Shown here one piece after another: positions 1 to 8,591 of a DNA stretch of 64,000 nt. The stretch comes from Candidatus Izimoplasma sp. ZiA1 (GTDB lineage Bacteria > Bacillota_I > Bacilli_A > Izemoplasmatales > Izemoplasmataceae). Under the pieces are notes generated by a model. That model saw only the letters and a program-made list of their open reading frames with translations. It made no database searches and was not told the origin of the DNA. Position numbers and translations under genes: made by a program. Position 1 is the stretch's first letter, and each line of letters begins with the position of its first letter. The stretch spans positions 1 through 64,000 of the forward strand of contig NQYJ01000003.1 of NCBI GenBank assembly GCA_002285055.1. The letters are read 5' to 3'.

Positions 1-1
1 T

Positions 2-259
2 AATCATAAATCAGTAAAAAAAGAGATTATCATACCATTAATTAATGAGATATCATCTTTTGATGATATTGAAAAAACATTTGATTTTTCTGGATATGTG
101 TATAATAAAACTGAATTTCTTAACATAATGGAAATGATGATTATTATTGTAATTGATACATATATCAGTTCTGAAAAAGAAAATCTTAATAAAGAAGAGG
201 TAGTCAATAAAATTTACTTTGCAGTAGATTTGATTGAACAAGGATGTAAAAAACGCTAA
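2..259 (+). CDS. C-terminal end of a probable TetR-family regulator (partial)
   Basis: An open frame enters from the left edge and runs 85 codons to TAA, followed directly by a hairpin terminator. The residues look like the helical ligand-binding half of a TetR/AcrR regulator, ending in a final helix (KIYFAVDLIEQGCKKR) like the last helix of that family. The DNA-binding half lies outside the window, so the assignment is inference from the C-terminus only. Confidence 0.5.
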   Translation, partial: NHKSVKKEIIIPLINEISSFDDIEKTFDFSGYVYNKTEFLNIMEMMIIIVIDTYISSEKENLNKEEVVNKIYFAVDLIEQGCKKR

Positions 260-281
260 ATGAGAATTTAACGTTTTTTTT
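252..281 (+). terminator. Rho-independent terminator
   Basis: AACGCTAAAT pairs with ATTTAACGTT (one mismatch) and is followed by a run of eight T. The 5' arm overlaps the stop codon of the upstream regulator fragment. Confidence 0.75.
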
Positions 282-343
282 ACTTTAAAAGAGATGGTAT
301 AATATGTATAATTAGTATGCACTTAGAACTGAGGAGATATATT

Positions 344-1480
344 ATGAAATATAAATTAATTGCAACAACTACATTTGGAATCGAAGCTATATGTAAACGG
401 GAATTAATTAGCTTAGGTTTCGAGATAATTAGTACTGAAAACGGGAAAGTAACATTTTACGCAGATGAGGTAGGAATTGTTAAGGCAAATCTATGGTTAA
501 GAACTGCTGATCGTGTTCTTCTTGTGATGGATGAATTTACAGCGTATACTTTTGATGAATTATTTGATAAGGTTAATAATATTGATTGGGGAAGTTTAAT
601 TCCTAAAGATGGAAATTTTATAGTAAATGGTAAAAGTGTTAAATCTAAACTGTTTAGTATTAGAGATTGTCAATCGATAATAAAAAAATCAATTTCAAAA
701 AAATTGATGGATAAATATGAAATATCGTGGTTAGAAGAAACAGGAGCTCTTTATTCAGTTCTATTTTCAATTCTAAAGGACGTAGTCACAATCACAGTCG
801 ACACATCAGGTCTTGGGTTACACAAACGTGGGTATCGAGTAAAAACTGTTACAGCGCCAATGAAGGAAACTTTAGCTGCAAGTTTAGTATTACTTAGTTA
901 CTGGAGTAAAGATAGAATTCTCTATGATCCATTTTGTGGTTCTGGAACAATTCCAATTGAAGCAGCGATGATCGGAAGAAATATTGCTCCTGGGTTAAAT
1001 AGAGATTTTGCGGCAAAAAGCTGGGATATTATCGATCCACAAATTTGGAAAGATGAGGCAAAAAAAGCATATCAAGCAATTGATCTGGATACTAAAATAC
1101 AAATATTCGCATCTGACATTGATGAAGAAAATTTAGAAGCAGCAAAAGAAAATGCAATTGAGGCTGGGGTTGACGATTGTATTGATTTTAGTCTTAGTGA
1201 TTTTAAAGACGTTAAATATGAGAACAATTATGGAGTGCTAATTTGTAACCCACCATATGGGGAAAGATTAGAAGATGAAAAAGCAGTTCAAAAGCTGTAT
1301 GGAGATATGGGTAAAGTATTTATTAAACTTGATACATGGAGTAAATATGTTATAACTTCTTATGTAAACTTTGAAGGATACTTCAGAAAAAAATCTGATC
1401 GCCAAAGAAAACTTTATAACGGTCGTATTGAAACAAGATATTATCAATATTATGGACCAAGACCACCTTTAAAAGAATAA
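344..1480 (+). CDS. THUMP-domain class I SAM-dependent RNA methyltransferase (YpsC/RlmL type)
   Basis: A 378-residue protein with an N-terminal THUMP RNA-binding region (about 45-155) and a Rossmann methyltransferase domain. The SAM/catalytic signatures are visible: DPFCGSGTIPIEAA and the NPPYGERL catalytic loop of N2-guanine and N6-adenine methylases. The family (UPF0020, RlmL N-terminal half, B. subtilis YpsC) is known to make m2G in 23S rRNA, so that is the likely job. The start at 344 is chosen because GAGGAG lies 8 bases upstream; an in-frame ATG at 317 has no such site. TATAAT is present at 298-303. It is a single-gene unit with its own terminator. Confidence 0.9.
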   Translation: MKYKLIATTTFGIEAICKRELISLGFEIISTENGKVTFYADEVGIVKANLWLRTADRVLLVMDEFTAYTFDELFDKVNNIDWGSLIPKDGNFIVNGKSVKSKLFSIRDCQSIIKKSISKKLMDKYEISWLEETGALYSVLFSILKDVVTITVDTSGLGLHKRGYRVKTVTAPMKETLAASLVLLSYWSKDRILYDPFCGSGTIPIEAAMIGRNIAPGLNRDFAAKSWDIIDPQIWKDEAKKAYQAIDLDTKIQIFASDIDEENLEAAKENAIEAGVDDCIDFSLSDFKDVKYENNYGVLICNPPYGERLEDEKAVQKLYGDMGKVFIKLDTWSKYVITSYVNFEGYFRKKSDRQRKLYNGRIETRYYQYYGPRPPLKE

Positions 1481-1490
1481 TGTAATTAAA

Positions 1491-1522
1491 AATAACTACG
1501 GTTCTCGTAGTTATTTTATTTA
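1491..1522 (+). terminator. Rho-independent terminator
   Basis: Perfect 10-bp arms AATAACTACG / CGTAGTTATT around a 5-base loop, followed by TTATTT. Confidence 0.85.
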
Positions 1523-1555
1523 GTTTTTAGTATAATTTATATAAGGAGTGATATT

Positions 1556-2776
1556 ATGATTTACGATGTAATAATTATTGGTGGAGGACCATCGGGCTTA
1601 ATAAGCGCAAACGAGTTCCAAAAAGAATCTATCAATTATCTACTTCTTGAAAAAAATGAATCAGTTGGTAAAAAGCTTCTTATTACTGGTGGTAAAAGAT
1701 GCAATGTAACAAACAACCTAGATGTTAAGGATTTTATTGATGCATTAACATTAAAGCACAAAAGATTTTTATATAAGTCTTTAAATCTATTTGGTCCAAA
1801 AGAGGTAATCTCATATTTTGATGATTTGGGATTATCACTACAACTCGAAAATGATTTTAAGTATTTTCCTTCTACAAATAAAAGTAGTAGTGTTTTAGAA
1901 GCATTATTAAAAAATTTAGATCCAAAAAAAATCAAAGTAAATGAAGACGTAAAAAAAGTATCTTTTGAAGAAGGTATATATGTAGTAAAAACTTCGAATG
2001 AGAAGTTTATGAGTAAAAGATTAATAATAGCAACTGGTTCAATGAGCTATCCAATGACTGGTAGTAATGGTGATGGGATTAAATTAACAAAAAGTTTTAA
2101 CCTACAATCTGATAAATTTACTCCAGCAGAAACTTCAGTCTACTCAAGCTATGTTACTAAGGAACTATCAGACCTCCAAGGTGTTTCTATTTTAGATACG
2201 ACACTAAAAATTAATAATACGAAACACAAAACTACAGGAGCAATCGGATTTACACATTTTGGATTGAGTGGTCCAGCTGTTTTTCATCTATCTGAAAACA
2301 TTTATCTTGAATTACAGAATAATAACAATTTAATATCTTTCAACTTAACAAGTAAAAATGAAACTGAATTAAATCAAATGTTTTTAAGAAGTCAAAATAT
2401 CTATATTCTAAAAGTATTAGAAAGACTAACAATAAAACGTATAGCAAAAAAAATATTAGATTTACTTAAATTACCTAATAAAAAAGTCGTTGAGCTATCA
2501 AAAAAGGATATTAATAAAATAATTAAAATGTTAATTAGCTTTGAAGTTAAGGTAGATAAAGTTGAGACTGTTGAAAAAGCTTTTGTTAATAGAGGTGGAA
2601 TTAAAACATCAGAACTAAATCCAAACTCTTTTGAAGTGAAAAAACAACCTGGATTATTTATAGTTGGAGAAACAGTAGACTTACATGGTCCAATTGGTGG
2701 TTTTAATATTACCATTGCATTAAGTTCAGGATATAGTGCTGCTTTCACAATAATCTCTGAAATTAAAAATCTGTAA
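1556..2776 (+). CDS. BaiN/YhiN-family FAD-dependent oxidoreductase (HI0933-like flavoprotein)
   Basis: A 406-residue protein of usual length for the family. It begins with a dinucleotide-binding motif (GGGPSGL, residues 8-14), has the family motif GGKRCNVTN near residue 45, and ends in a second FAD-binding segment (GETVDLHGPIGGFN). BaiN-type proteins reduce steroid or unsaturated substrates in some bacteria, but the physiological substrate is unknown in most. AAGGAGTG precedes the ATG. The gene stands alone between the methyltransferase terminator and a membrane protein. Confidence 0.88.
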   Translation: MIYDVIIIGGGPSGLISANEFQKESINYLLLEKNESVGKKLLITGGKRCNVTNNLDVKDFIDALTLKHKRFLYKSLNLFGPKEVISYFDDLGLSLQLENDFKYFPSTNKSSSVLEALLKNLDPKKIKVNEDVKKVSFEEGIYVVKTSNEKFMSKRLIIATGSMSYPMTGSNGDGIKLTKSFNLQSDKFTPAETSVYSSYVTKELSDLQGVSILDTTLKINNTKHKTTGAIGFTHFGLSGPAVFHLSENIYLELQNNNNLISFNLTSKNETELNQMFLRSQNIYILKVLERLTIKRIAKKILDLLKLPNKKVVELSKKDINKIIKMLISFEVKVDKVETVEKAFVNRGGIKTSELNPNSFEVKKQPGLFIVGETVDLHGPIGGFNITIALSSGYSAAFTIISEIKNL

Positions 2777-2836
2777 TACACATAATATTCATATACTAAC
2801 AAGTTTAATATCATATAATGGGATAGGGGTGATTAA

Positions 2837-3769
2837 ATGAAAATATTTTTACCAATTATTTTACCAATAATATTACTTGTTATAGCTTTTACTTATTTAT
2901 ATAAACTACATCAATTAAAGCTTAGTAGTTGGTATAAAGGATACAAAGTTAAGGATATCTTTAGATATGGTGTTTTTTCATTATTAAAGAGTACTTTTAT
3001 CTATATAAATATAATACTTATCCACAATTCTTATCATGATCATCATTTAATAGAGTTAACATTGTTTATTTTGCTTTTCGCGGTATTTTCAGTATTACAA
3101 AGCGCTTATTCATTAAGTGGTTTTGTATCTAGAAATAAACTTCTTTATTACTCTAGTTTAGATTATTTTAGAGAATCATATAAAAAGATAAATAATATAT
3201 TTAGCGGGTATGCTAGCAAGTTTATTAAACATGTAACACTACTGACAAAAGTTGTAATAATCCTAATGTTTGTCTTCACATTTGTACCAAATATTTCGAT
3301 ATTTGTAACTGCAAATGTAATCTATATTCTTGTAATTATAATTTTAGTAATTGTTTCATTGGCACTTAATAATATTGTATATTTTGGTTTTGTAAGTTTA
3401 ATGGTTTTTCAGTATGAACCAGCTTCCTTATCGTTAGATAATACTAATTTTTTATTCGCTACAATTAGTTTTATAATAATCTTAGTTGGGACTAGTGTTG
3501 AGAATAGATTTCAAAATAAAATGTTTTTCTTAATCACGGTTCTGCCACTTAAAAAATTAAACTTTAATTTAGGATATAATATTATTCAAGAAACAAAACA
3601 AGTAAAAGTTTATCAGAATATCATAAATAATTATTACTATATTTTTTATAAAAAAAGTGGGATTGTAATTGTATATAATACTTTAATAGATCCAAAATCT
3701 TCCAACTTAGTTATAAATAAAATGGTAAAATATGGTGAGAAATTTTTACTTAAACATGATGTGTATTAA
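2837..3769 (+). CDS. Multi-pass membrane protein of unknown function
   Basis: I do not recognise this 310-residue protein. Hydrophobic stretches suggest about six to seven membrane helices (roughly 3-22, 48-65, 73-95, 132-153, 157-180, 183-198 and 203-220), then a soluble basic C-terminal part of about 80 residues. Composition is rich in Ile, Leu and Tyr like its neighbours, with no catalytic motif. The start has GGGGTG about 8 bases upstream, and a clear terminator follows. Confidence 0.7.
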   Translation: MKIFLPIILPIILLVIAFTYLYKLHQLKLSSWYKGYKVKDIFRYGVFSLLKSTFIYINIILIHNSYHDHHLIELTLFILLFAVFSVLQSAYSLSGFVSRNKLLYYSSLDYFRESYKKINNIFSGYASKFIKHVTLLTKVVIILMFVFTFVPNISIFVTANVIYILVIIILVIVSLALNNIVYFGFVSLMVFQYEPASLSLDNTNFLFATISFIIILVGTSVENRFQNKMFFLITVLPLKKLNFNLGYNIIQETKQVKVYQNIINNYYYIFYKKSGIVIVYNTLIDPKSSNLVINKMVKYGEKFLLKHDVY

Positions 3770-3781
3770 ATAAAATTAATC

Positions 3782-3806
3782 AAAAGACGTTTTACGTCTT
3801 TTTTTA
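3782..3806 (+). terminator. Rho-independent terminator
   Basis: AAAAGACGT and ACGTCTTTT form a hairpin with a TTT loop, followed by further T residues. Confidence 0.85.
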
Positions 3807-3844
3807 TGATAAAATAAACATATGTCAAAAAAAGAGGTGAATAG

Positions 3845-5035
3845 GTGGACATTAAAACATATACTAAAAAAGAAGTTAGAGATTTAATGGTTAGTTATCA
3901 TATGATTAATATTAATTCTTTTTTTGATGGAAAAACCGGTGTAATTGAAGTTTTTGATAAACTCAAATCAATTCAGTATGACCCTCTAAATTGTGTATCA
4001 AGGAATAGTGATTTAGTTTTACAAGCAAGAGTTAATAACTACAAAGAAAATCATCTGTATGAGTTATTATATGTTGATAAATTACTAATTGATGGTTGGG
4101 ATAAACAAATGAGTATCTATAAAGCATCTGATTTCCCAAATTTTATAAGAATAAGACAAGCAAGAACAATAGGTGCTAAAAACACACTTAATTATCGTGG
4201 TGTTAGTGAAGCTTTAGAACATCAAGACTTTATTCTTGATGAAATTAAAACTAAAGGGCCTTTATATAGTAAAGATTTTAATATTAAGAAGGCACAAAAA
4301 GACAGATGGGGTTCTAGTAAGATTAGTTCTCATACTCTTGATTATTTGTTTCATAGTGGCAAACTAGGAATAAATAATAAAAATGGTGTATTAAAACAAT
4401 TTGATTTGATGGAAAATATTGTTGGTGAATTAATAGAACAACCGCCAACATATAAAAACGATGATGAGTTCATAAAATGGTATTTATTGAGAAGAATAAA
4501 ATCTTTAGGCGTATTTCAAAATAAAAGTAGTGTTGCTTTTTGCGGGCCATTAATTGATTCTAAGAAAACTCGAGATAGATATTTTCAGGAACTAGAGGAA
4601 AAAAATCAAATAATGAAATTCTATATAGAAGATGACAATAAAGAATATTATATGTATAAAGGTGTTTTAGATAACAATGCAAAAATTATTGACAAAGTTA
4701 GCTTTTTAGCTCCTTTAGATAATCTTTTGTGGGATCGAGATTTAGTAAGTAAAATATTTAATTTTGATTATCGCTGGGAGGTATACACACCAAAAATAAA
4801 AAGAAAATATGGTTATTATGTTTTACCTGTGATTAGTGGTTCAAGAATTATTGGTAGAATTGAGTTTGAAAATTATCAAACAAACAATGAACTTAAAATT
4901 ATAGGATTTTGGTGGGAAGAAAATATTGATGATAAAGATAAACAAATCCAACTAATCAGTATTGCCTTAGAAACATTTAAAGAGTATTTAAATGCAAAAA
5001 AGGTAACTGGGAAGAAATTAATTAGAGGTGAGTAA
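3845..5035 (+). CDS. YcaQ/AlkZ-like winged-helix DNA glycosylase
   Basis: A 396-residue protein of the HTH_42 (YcaQ/AlkZ/AlkX) family, whose characterised members unhook interstrand crosslinks or excise bulky alkylated bases. The family's QxD/QxQ active-site motif is seen as Q44-Y45-D46 in SIQYDPLN, i.e. the QxD form of AlkZ. Winged-helix segments follow (about 135-190), and a conserved tryptophan-rich C-terminal region (FWWEENID) is present. The start is GTG with AGAGGTGA 6 bases upstream. Its stop abuts the next ATG, so it is co-transcribed with the methyltransferase-phosphotransferase fusion. Confidence 0.85.
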   Translation: MDIKTYTKKEVRDLMVSYHMININSFFDGKTGVIEVFDKLKSIQYDPLNCVSRNSDLVLQARVNNYKENHLYELLYVDKLLIDGWDKQMSIYKASDFPNFIRIRQARTIGAKNTLNYRGVSEALEHQDFILDEIKTKGPLYSKDFNIKKAQKDRWGSSKISSHTLDYLFHSGKLGINNKNGVLKQFDLMENIVGELIEQPPTYKNDDEFIKWYLLRRIKSLGVFQNKSSVAFCGPLIDSKKTRDRYFQELEEKNQIMKFYIEDDNKEYYMYKGVLDNNAKIIDKVSFLAPLDNLLWDRDLVSKIFNFDYRWEVYTPKIKRKYGYYVLPVISGSRIIGRIEFENYQTNNELKIIGFWWEENIDDKDKQIQLISIALETFKEYLNAKKVTGKKLIRGE

Positions 5036-6565
5036 ATGAAAAATGACAAGTCATTATTTAATCAATGGGCTTTAAAATATGAAAATGATGTTAAAAATAG
5101 TGAGTTAAATAATCAATACCCTTTTAAAGGATATCAAGATGTTATAAGAGGAATATATGAAACAGTGATATCTCAAAGAGGTAATAAAATACTTGATATG
5201 GGATGTGGAACTGGATTTTTAAGTGAAATGTTTTATAAGAATGATTATGAAGTTACATTAGGTGATTTTTCTGCTAATATGCTTGAAATCGCAAAAGGAA
5301 AAATGCCTAAAGCAAATGCTTACCTTGGTGATTTTGATGAAATTATTTCTAAATTAGAAGGTAATAAATATGATGTAATAACTTTTACATATTCAATACA
5401 TCACATCAGCTTAGAAGAACAAGTTATTTTGATTAAGAAACTCAAGAGTTTACTTTCATTAAATGGATTAATTATTATTGGCGATGTATTAACAAAAACA
5501 AAAGAACAACTCGCCAATATTAAAGAAACATTTATTAGACTCTGGGATGATGATGAGTTTTATCCAGTTGCTGAATATTTAACTAGCAATCTTAAGCATG
5601 ATTTTAATATTAAAAGTGAAAATTATGTAACTGATTTATCTGGATATTTGGTTTTTGAAAATAAATTATCAATTGCAGATATAAAGGAAGTTAAGTATTT
5701 AAAAAATGTAGAAAAAGTGAAAAAGATAGACTTAGGTTGGTCCTCAGATACTAAGTATTATGTAAAATCTAATGATGTAGAGTATTTACTTAGAATTAGT
5801 GATATCAAGTATAAGGAAGCTAAGTTAAAAGAATTTGACTTGATGAAAATTATTTGGAAAAAAGATATAAACATGAGTCAGCCTTTTGAATTTGGAACAT
5901 TTTTAGGTGGAAAATATTCATATATCCTTTTATCGTATATAAAAGGAATACAAGCTGAGAAATCATTACTAAAATATGATGTAATTACACAATATAGTCT
6001 AGGTGAAAAAGCAGGGATAATGTTAAAAAAGATACATCAGATTAAACCAGACAAAGAACTAGATTTTAAGGAGCAATACACAAAAAAAATAAATAGTAGA
6101 ATTAATCAATTTAGAAGTTGTGGCATAAAGAATGAAAAAATTGAAGAAATGATTTCTTATGTTTTAAGTAATCTTAAACTTTTAGATAATCGTCCTGTTT
6201 GTTTACATCATGGAGATTATCATGTCGGGAATATGGTAATTACTGATGAGGAAAATATTGGAATAATAGACTTTAATAGAATGAAATATGGTGATCCTTT
6301 ATATGAGTTTAATCGTTTATATTTTTCTTTTAGAATATCAAAAGTTTTTACAAAAGGGTTACTTGATGGGTACTTTGGAGGTATACTACCTCAAAACATA
6401 AATGAATACATAAAATTCTATACATCTAGTGTAGTTATAGCTAATATTACGTGGAGCATGATGTTTGGAAGTGATGATGTTGAGTTTGCAATTAACAGCA
6501 TTAATGAACTATATGATGAGATGTATGTAAATGATTTAAAAGTTGAGGACTGGTACACTATATAA
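5036..6565 (+). CDS. Fusion of a class I SAM methyltransferase and an aminoglycoside-phosphotransferase-like kinase
   Basis: A single 509-residue reading frame with two enzymes. Residues 1-200 are a SAM-dependent methyltransferase (motif I LDMGCGTG at 53-60, motif II acidic D77). Residues about 215-509 are an APH-fold kinase with the Brenner motif HGDYHVGN at 392-399 and the metal-binding IIDF at 410-413. Substrates cannot be told from sequence; APH-fold proteins phosphorylate antibiotics, choline, sugars or homoserine. The ATG starts directly after the glycosylase stop, with TTAGAGGTGAG as ribosome site, so the two genes are coupled. It could instead modify a metabolite rather than an antibiotic. 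Confidence 0.8.
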   Translation: MKNDKSLFNQWALKYENDVKNSELNNQYPFKGYQDVIRGIYETVISQRGNKILDMGCGTGFLSEMFYKNDYEVTLGDFSANMLEIAKGKMPKANAYLGDFDEIISKLEGNKYDVITFTYSIHHISLEEQVILIKKLKSLLSLNGLIIIGDVLTKTKEQLANIKETFIRLWDDDEFYPVAEYLTSNLKHDFNIKSENYVTDLSGYLVFENKLSIADIKEVKYLKNVEKVKKIDLGWSSDTKYYVKSNDVEYLLRISDIKYKEAKLKEFDLMKIIWKKDINMSQPFEFGTFLGGKYSYILLSYIKGIQAEKSLLKYDVITQYSLGEKAGIMLKKIHQIKPDKELDFKEQYTKKINSRINQFRSCGIKNEKIEEMISYVLSNLKLLDNRPVCLHHGDYHVGNMVITDEENIGIIDFNRMKYGDPLYEFNRLYFSFRISKVFTKGLLDGYFGGILPQNINEYIKFYTSSVVIANITWSMMFGSDDVEFAINSINELYDEMYVNDLKVEDWYTI

Positions 6566-6580
6566 AAGAAGAGGTAAATA

Positions 6581-7159
6581 ATGGAAAAACTAAAGAACAA
6601 AATTTTAAAAGAAGCTTATATAATTGATAATAGGATTGTTAAGGTGGATCATTTTATAAACCATATGTTAGATACAAAGTTAGTATTTGAAATTGGTATG
6701 GAATTTGCAAAAGAATTTGAGGACATTAACAAAATTCTGACAATAGAGGCTAGTGGAATTGCATTTAGTGTTGCTACAGCATTTCATCTTAATAATGTCC
6801 CAATTGTATTTGCTAGAAAAAGTGCTAGCCTGATTACTACTGATAATGTATATAAAAGTAAAGTGTTTTCATTTACTAAGCAAGTTGAGTCAACAATAAT
6901 CGTTGATAAAGAGTTTTTGAAGGAAGGTGACAATATTTTAATTATTGATGACTTCTTAGCAACAGGTAATGCTCTTAATGGATTAATTGATATTGCCACT
7001 CAGGCAAAAGCATCTGTTAAAGGTGTTGGAATAGTAATTGAAAAGGGTTATCAAGGTGGTAGAAAGAGAATCGAGGAAATGGGAATAAAAGTACATTCGC
7101 TTGCGAATATAAAGAAAATTGAAAATGGGAAAGTAGTTTTTGAGGATAAAAATGATTAA
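6581..7159 (+). CDS. xpt: Xanthine phosphoribosyltransferase
   Basis: A 192-residue type I phosphoribosyltransferase that converts xanthine and PRPP to XMP in purine salvage. The PRPP loop is clear (ILIIDDFLATGNAL, about 125-138), as is the xanthine-type N-terminus (LKNKILKEAYII) and the VFARK segment. Length matches B. subtilis Xpt. AGAGGT precedes the ATG 15 bases after the upstream stop, so it is in the same operon. No purine riboswitch is visible ahead of it. Confidence 0.93.
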   Translation: MEKLKNKILKEAYIIDNRIVKVDHFINHMLDTKLVFEIGMEFAKEFEDINKILTIEASGIAFSVATAFHLNNVPIVFARKSASLITTDNVYKSKVFSFTKQVESTIIVDKEFLKEGDNILIIDDFLATGNALNGLIDIATQAKASVKGVGIVIEKGYQGGRKRIEEMGIKVHSLANIKKIENGKVVFEDKND

Positions 7160-7610
7160 GGAAATAAATTCAACTAAGCAAAAAAGCGAAATATGTAGAC
7201 TTGTATTAAGTGATTTACCAGAATGGTTTGGAATTGAGGAATCACTTAATATGTATATAAGAGATGTTCAAAAATATCCGATGTTTGCATATTATCAAGA
7301 AGGTGAAGTTTGTGGTTTTTATTGTTTAAGGGAAGAAAATAAAACTACCCTTGATATGTATGTATTAGGAGTTAAAAAGAAGTACCATCATTTAGGTATT
7401 GGATCTAAACTTCAAAAGTTTGTGAACGACTATGCATTAGATAATAATTATGAAAACTTAATAGTATTAACACTATCAGATAAACACTCTGATAAAAACT
7501 ATGCAATGACAAGGAATTTTTATTTAAAACAGGGATTTAAACCTCTGTATGAATCAGATAAAATTTGGGGTAAAGATAACCCAACATTGATTATGATGAA
7601 AAATTTATAA
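7152..7610 (+). CDS. GNAT-family N-acetyltransferase
   Basis: A 152-residue acetyltransferase. The acetyl-CoA binding loop is seen as YHHLGIGSKL (Q/RxxGxG/A form), after a strand LDMYVLGVKKKY; the later NFYLKQGFKPLYES is the usual C-terminal NxxxxxGF region. Substrate unknown. The start at ATG 7152, inside the end of xpt (8-base overlap), is chosen because TGAGG sits just upstream; a TTG at 7140 is also in frame but lacks a site. Last gene of the unit. Confidence 0.82.
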   Translation: MIKEINSTKQKSEICRLVLSDLPEWFGIEESLNMYIRDVQKYPMFAYYQEGEVCGFYCLREENKTTLDMYVLGVKKKYHHLGIGSKLQKFVNDYALDNNYENLIVLTLSDKHSDKNYAMTRNFYLKQGFKPLYESDKIWGKDNPTLIMMKNL

Positions 7611-7614
7611 AAAA

Positions 7615-7648
7615 ATAGCTGAACAATTACTTGTTCAGCTTTATTTTT
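7615..7648. terminator. Bidirectional terminator between convergent operons
   Basis: AGCTGAACAA / TTGTTCAGCT perfect 10-bp arms with a 4-base loop. T-runs are present on both sides when read on either strand, serving the GNAT gene (+) and the HPr gene (-). Confidence 0.88.
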
Positions 7649-7908
7649 TAGATTATTCCATTTTCAATTAGTACTTCTCGAATTTCATCTAAGGGTTTAG
7701 TTTCGTTTTCACCGATTACTTCAACTTCAAACGATGCATCGAAGGGAATCCCTAAACTCATTACAATTAGAATTGATTTTAAAGTTGCACTTTTCCCATT
7801 ATAAATTATGTTTACATCTCCACTATACTTAGAAGCGATTGCACTTATAAGTGATGCAGGTCTTGCATGTAGGCCGGCTTTGTCTACTACTTTGAATGTT
7901 TCTTTCAT
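7648..7908 (-). CDS. HPr-family phosphocarrier protein
   Basis: An 86-residue HPr. The phosphoryl-accepting histidine is in GLHARPAS (His14, equivalent to His15), and the HPr-kinase site is in LKSILIVMSLG (Ser45, equivalent to Ser46), so both energy coupling and catabolite signalling are possible. It is the last gene of the PTS/transketolase operon, so it may be a dedicated carrier for this PTS or the cell's main ptsH. The ATG at 7908 is preferred: AGGGGTG lies 7 bases upstream, whereas the GTG at 7917 is itself part of that site. It starts just past the stop of the transaldolase-like gene. Confidence 0.92.
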   Translation of the reverse strand: MKETFKVVDKAGLHARPASLISAIASKYSGDVNIIYNGKSATLKSILIVMSLGIPFDASFEVEVIGENETKPLDEIREVLIENGII

Positions 7909-7913
7909 TATCT

Positions 7914-8591
7914 TCACCCCTTTAATAATCCTTTTCCGGTAAGATTATGTTTTGATTTAATATCGATAGTAAATTTTCTTATGCTTTTTTCTGTTAGTTC
8001 AGTTGTCATCATGTCGATGAAGATATCTTTAGGAACAGTTACACATTTAGCCCCTTTTAAGATTGATTCATTTACTTGATACACACTCTTATATGAAGCT
8101 CCAAGTACTTTAGATTCAACATTGTCTCTTGCTAGTATATCTTCGATGTTTTTAACAATGTCGTTTCCATTTACTCCGGTACTTGATGTTCTGTTTACAT
8201 AAACAGCAAGATATTTAGCACCACTAACTGCAGCCATTATGCCTTGATTCATGTTTGTGATTGCAGTTGCAGTTACATTGTAGTTATTTTCAGATAGAAA
8301 TTTAATTGCTTTTAATCCATCTTTTGAAACAGCGATTTTTATATATAAATCAGACTTTATTAATGCTTTTAGAGCTTTCGCTTCTTCTATCATATCGTTA
8401 TACAAAGTTGATGTCAACTGAATATGAAATTGTTTGCCGTCTAAAAGTTTATCAAGTTTTTTTAGTATACTTAAATATGAACCGCTTTCTCTACTTAAGA
8501 TTGTTGGGTTTGTTGTAATTCCTTTAATGTTATAGAAATCAAGTACATCCTTGATTTCATCATAGTTACCTGTATCTAGTAAGTATTCCAC
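7914..8591 (-). CDS. Transaldolase / fructose-6-phosphate-aldolase-like protein
   Basis: A 225-residue TIM-barrel protein of the short transaldolase (TalC/FSA) family. The N-terminal motif GITTNPTILS is diagnostic, and the Schiff-base lysine lies in LYIKIAVSKDGL. Family members move a dihydroxyacetone unit (transaldolase) or cleave fructose 6-phosphate. Lying directly after split transketolase genes, a pentose-phosphate role is the simplest reading. Its ATG overlaps the stop of the transketolase C-subunit gene by one base, so translation is coupled. Confidence 0.87.
   Translation of the reverse strand: MEYLLDTGNYDEIKDVLDFYNIKGITTNPTILSRESGSYLSILKKLDKLLDGKQFHIQLTSTLYNDMIEEAKALKALIKSDLYIKIAVSKDGLKAIKFLSENNYNVTATAITNMNQGIMAAVSGAKYLAVYVNRTSSTGVNGNDIVKNIEDILARDNVESKVLGASYKSVYQVNESILKGAKCVTVPKDIFIDMMTTELTEKSIRKFTIDIKSKHNLTGKGLLKG

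Noticed and set aside
53..322. Minus-strand open frame opposite the TetR-like fragment
   Set aside because: It has no ribosome site and overlaps a plus-strand frame with protein-like composition; judged a shadow.
2401..2814. Minus-strand 137-codon frame opposite the flavoprotein gene
   Set aside because: It mirrors a clearly recognised enzyme and has no family features or ribosome site.
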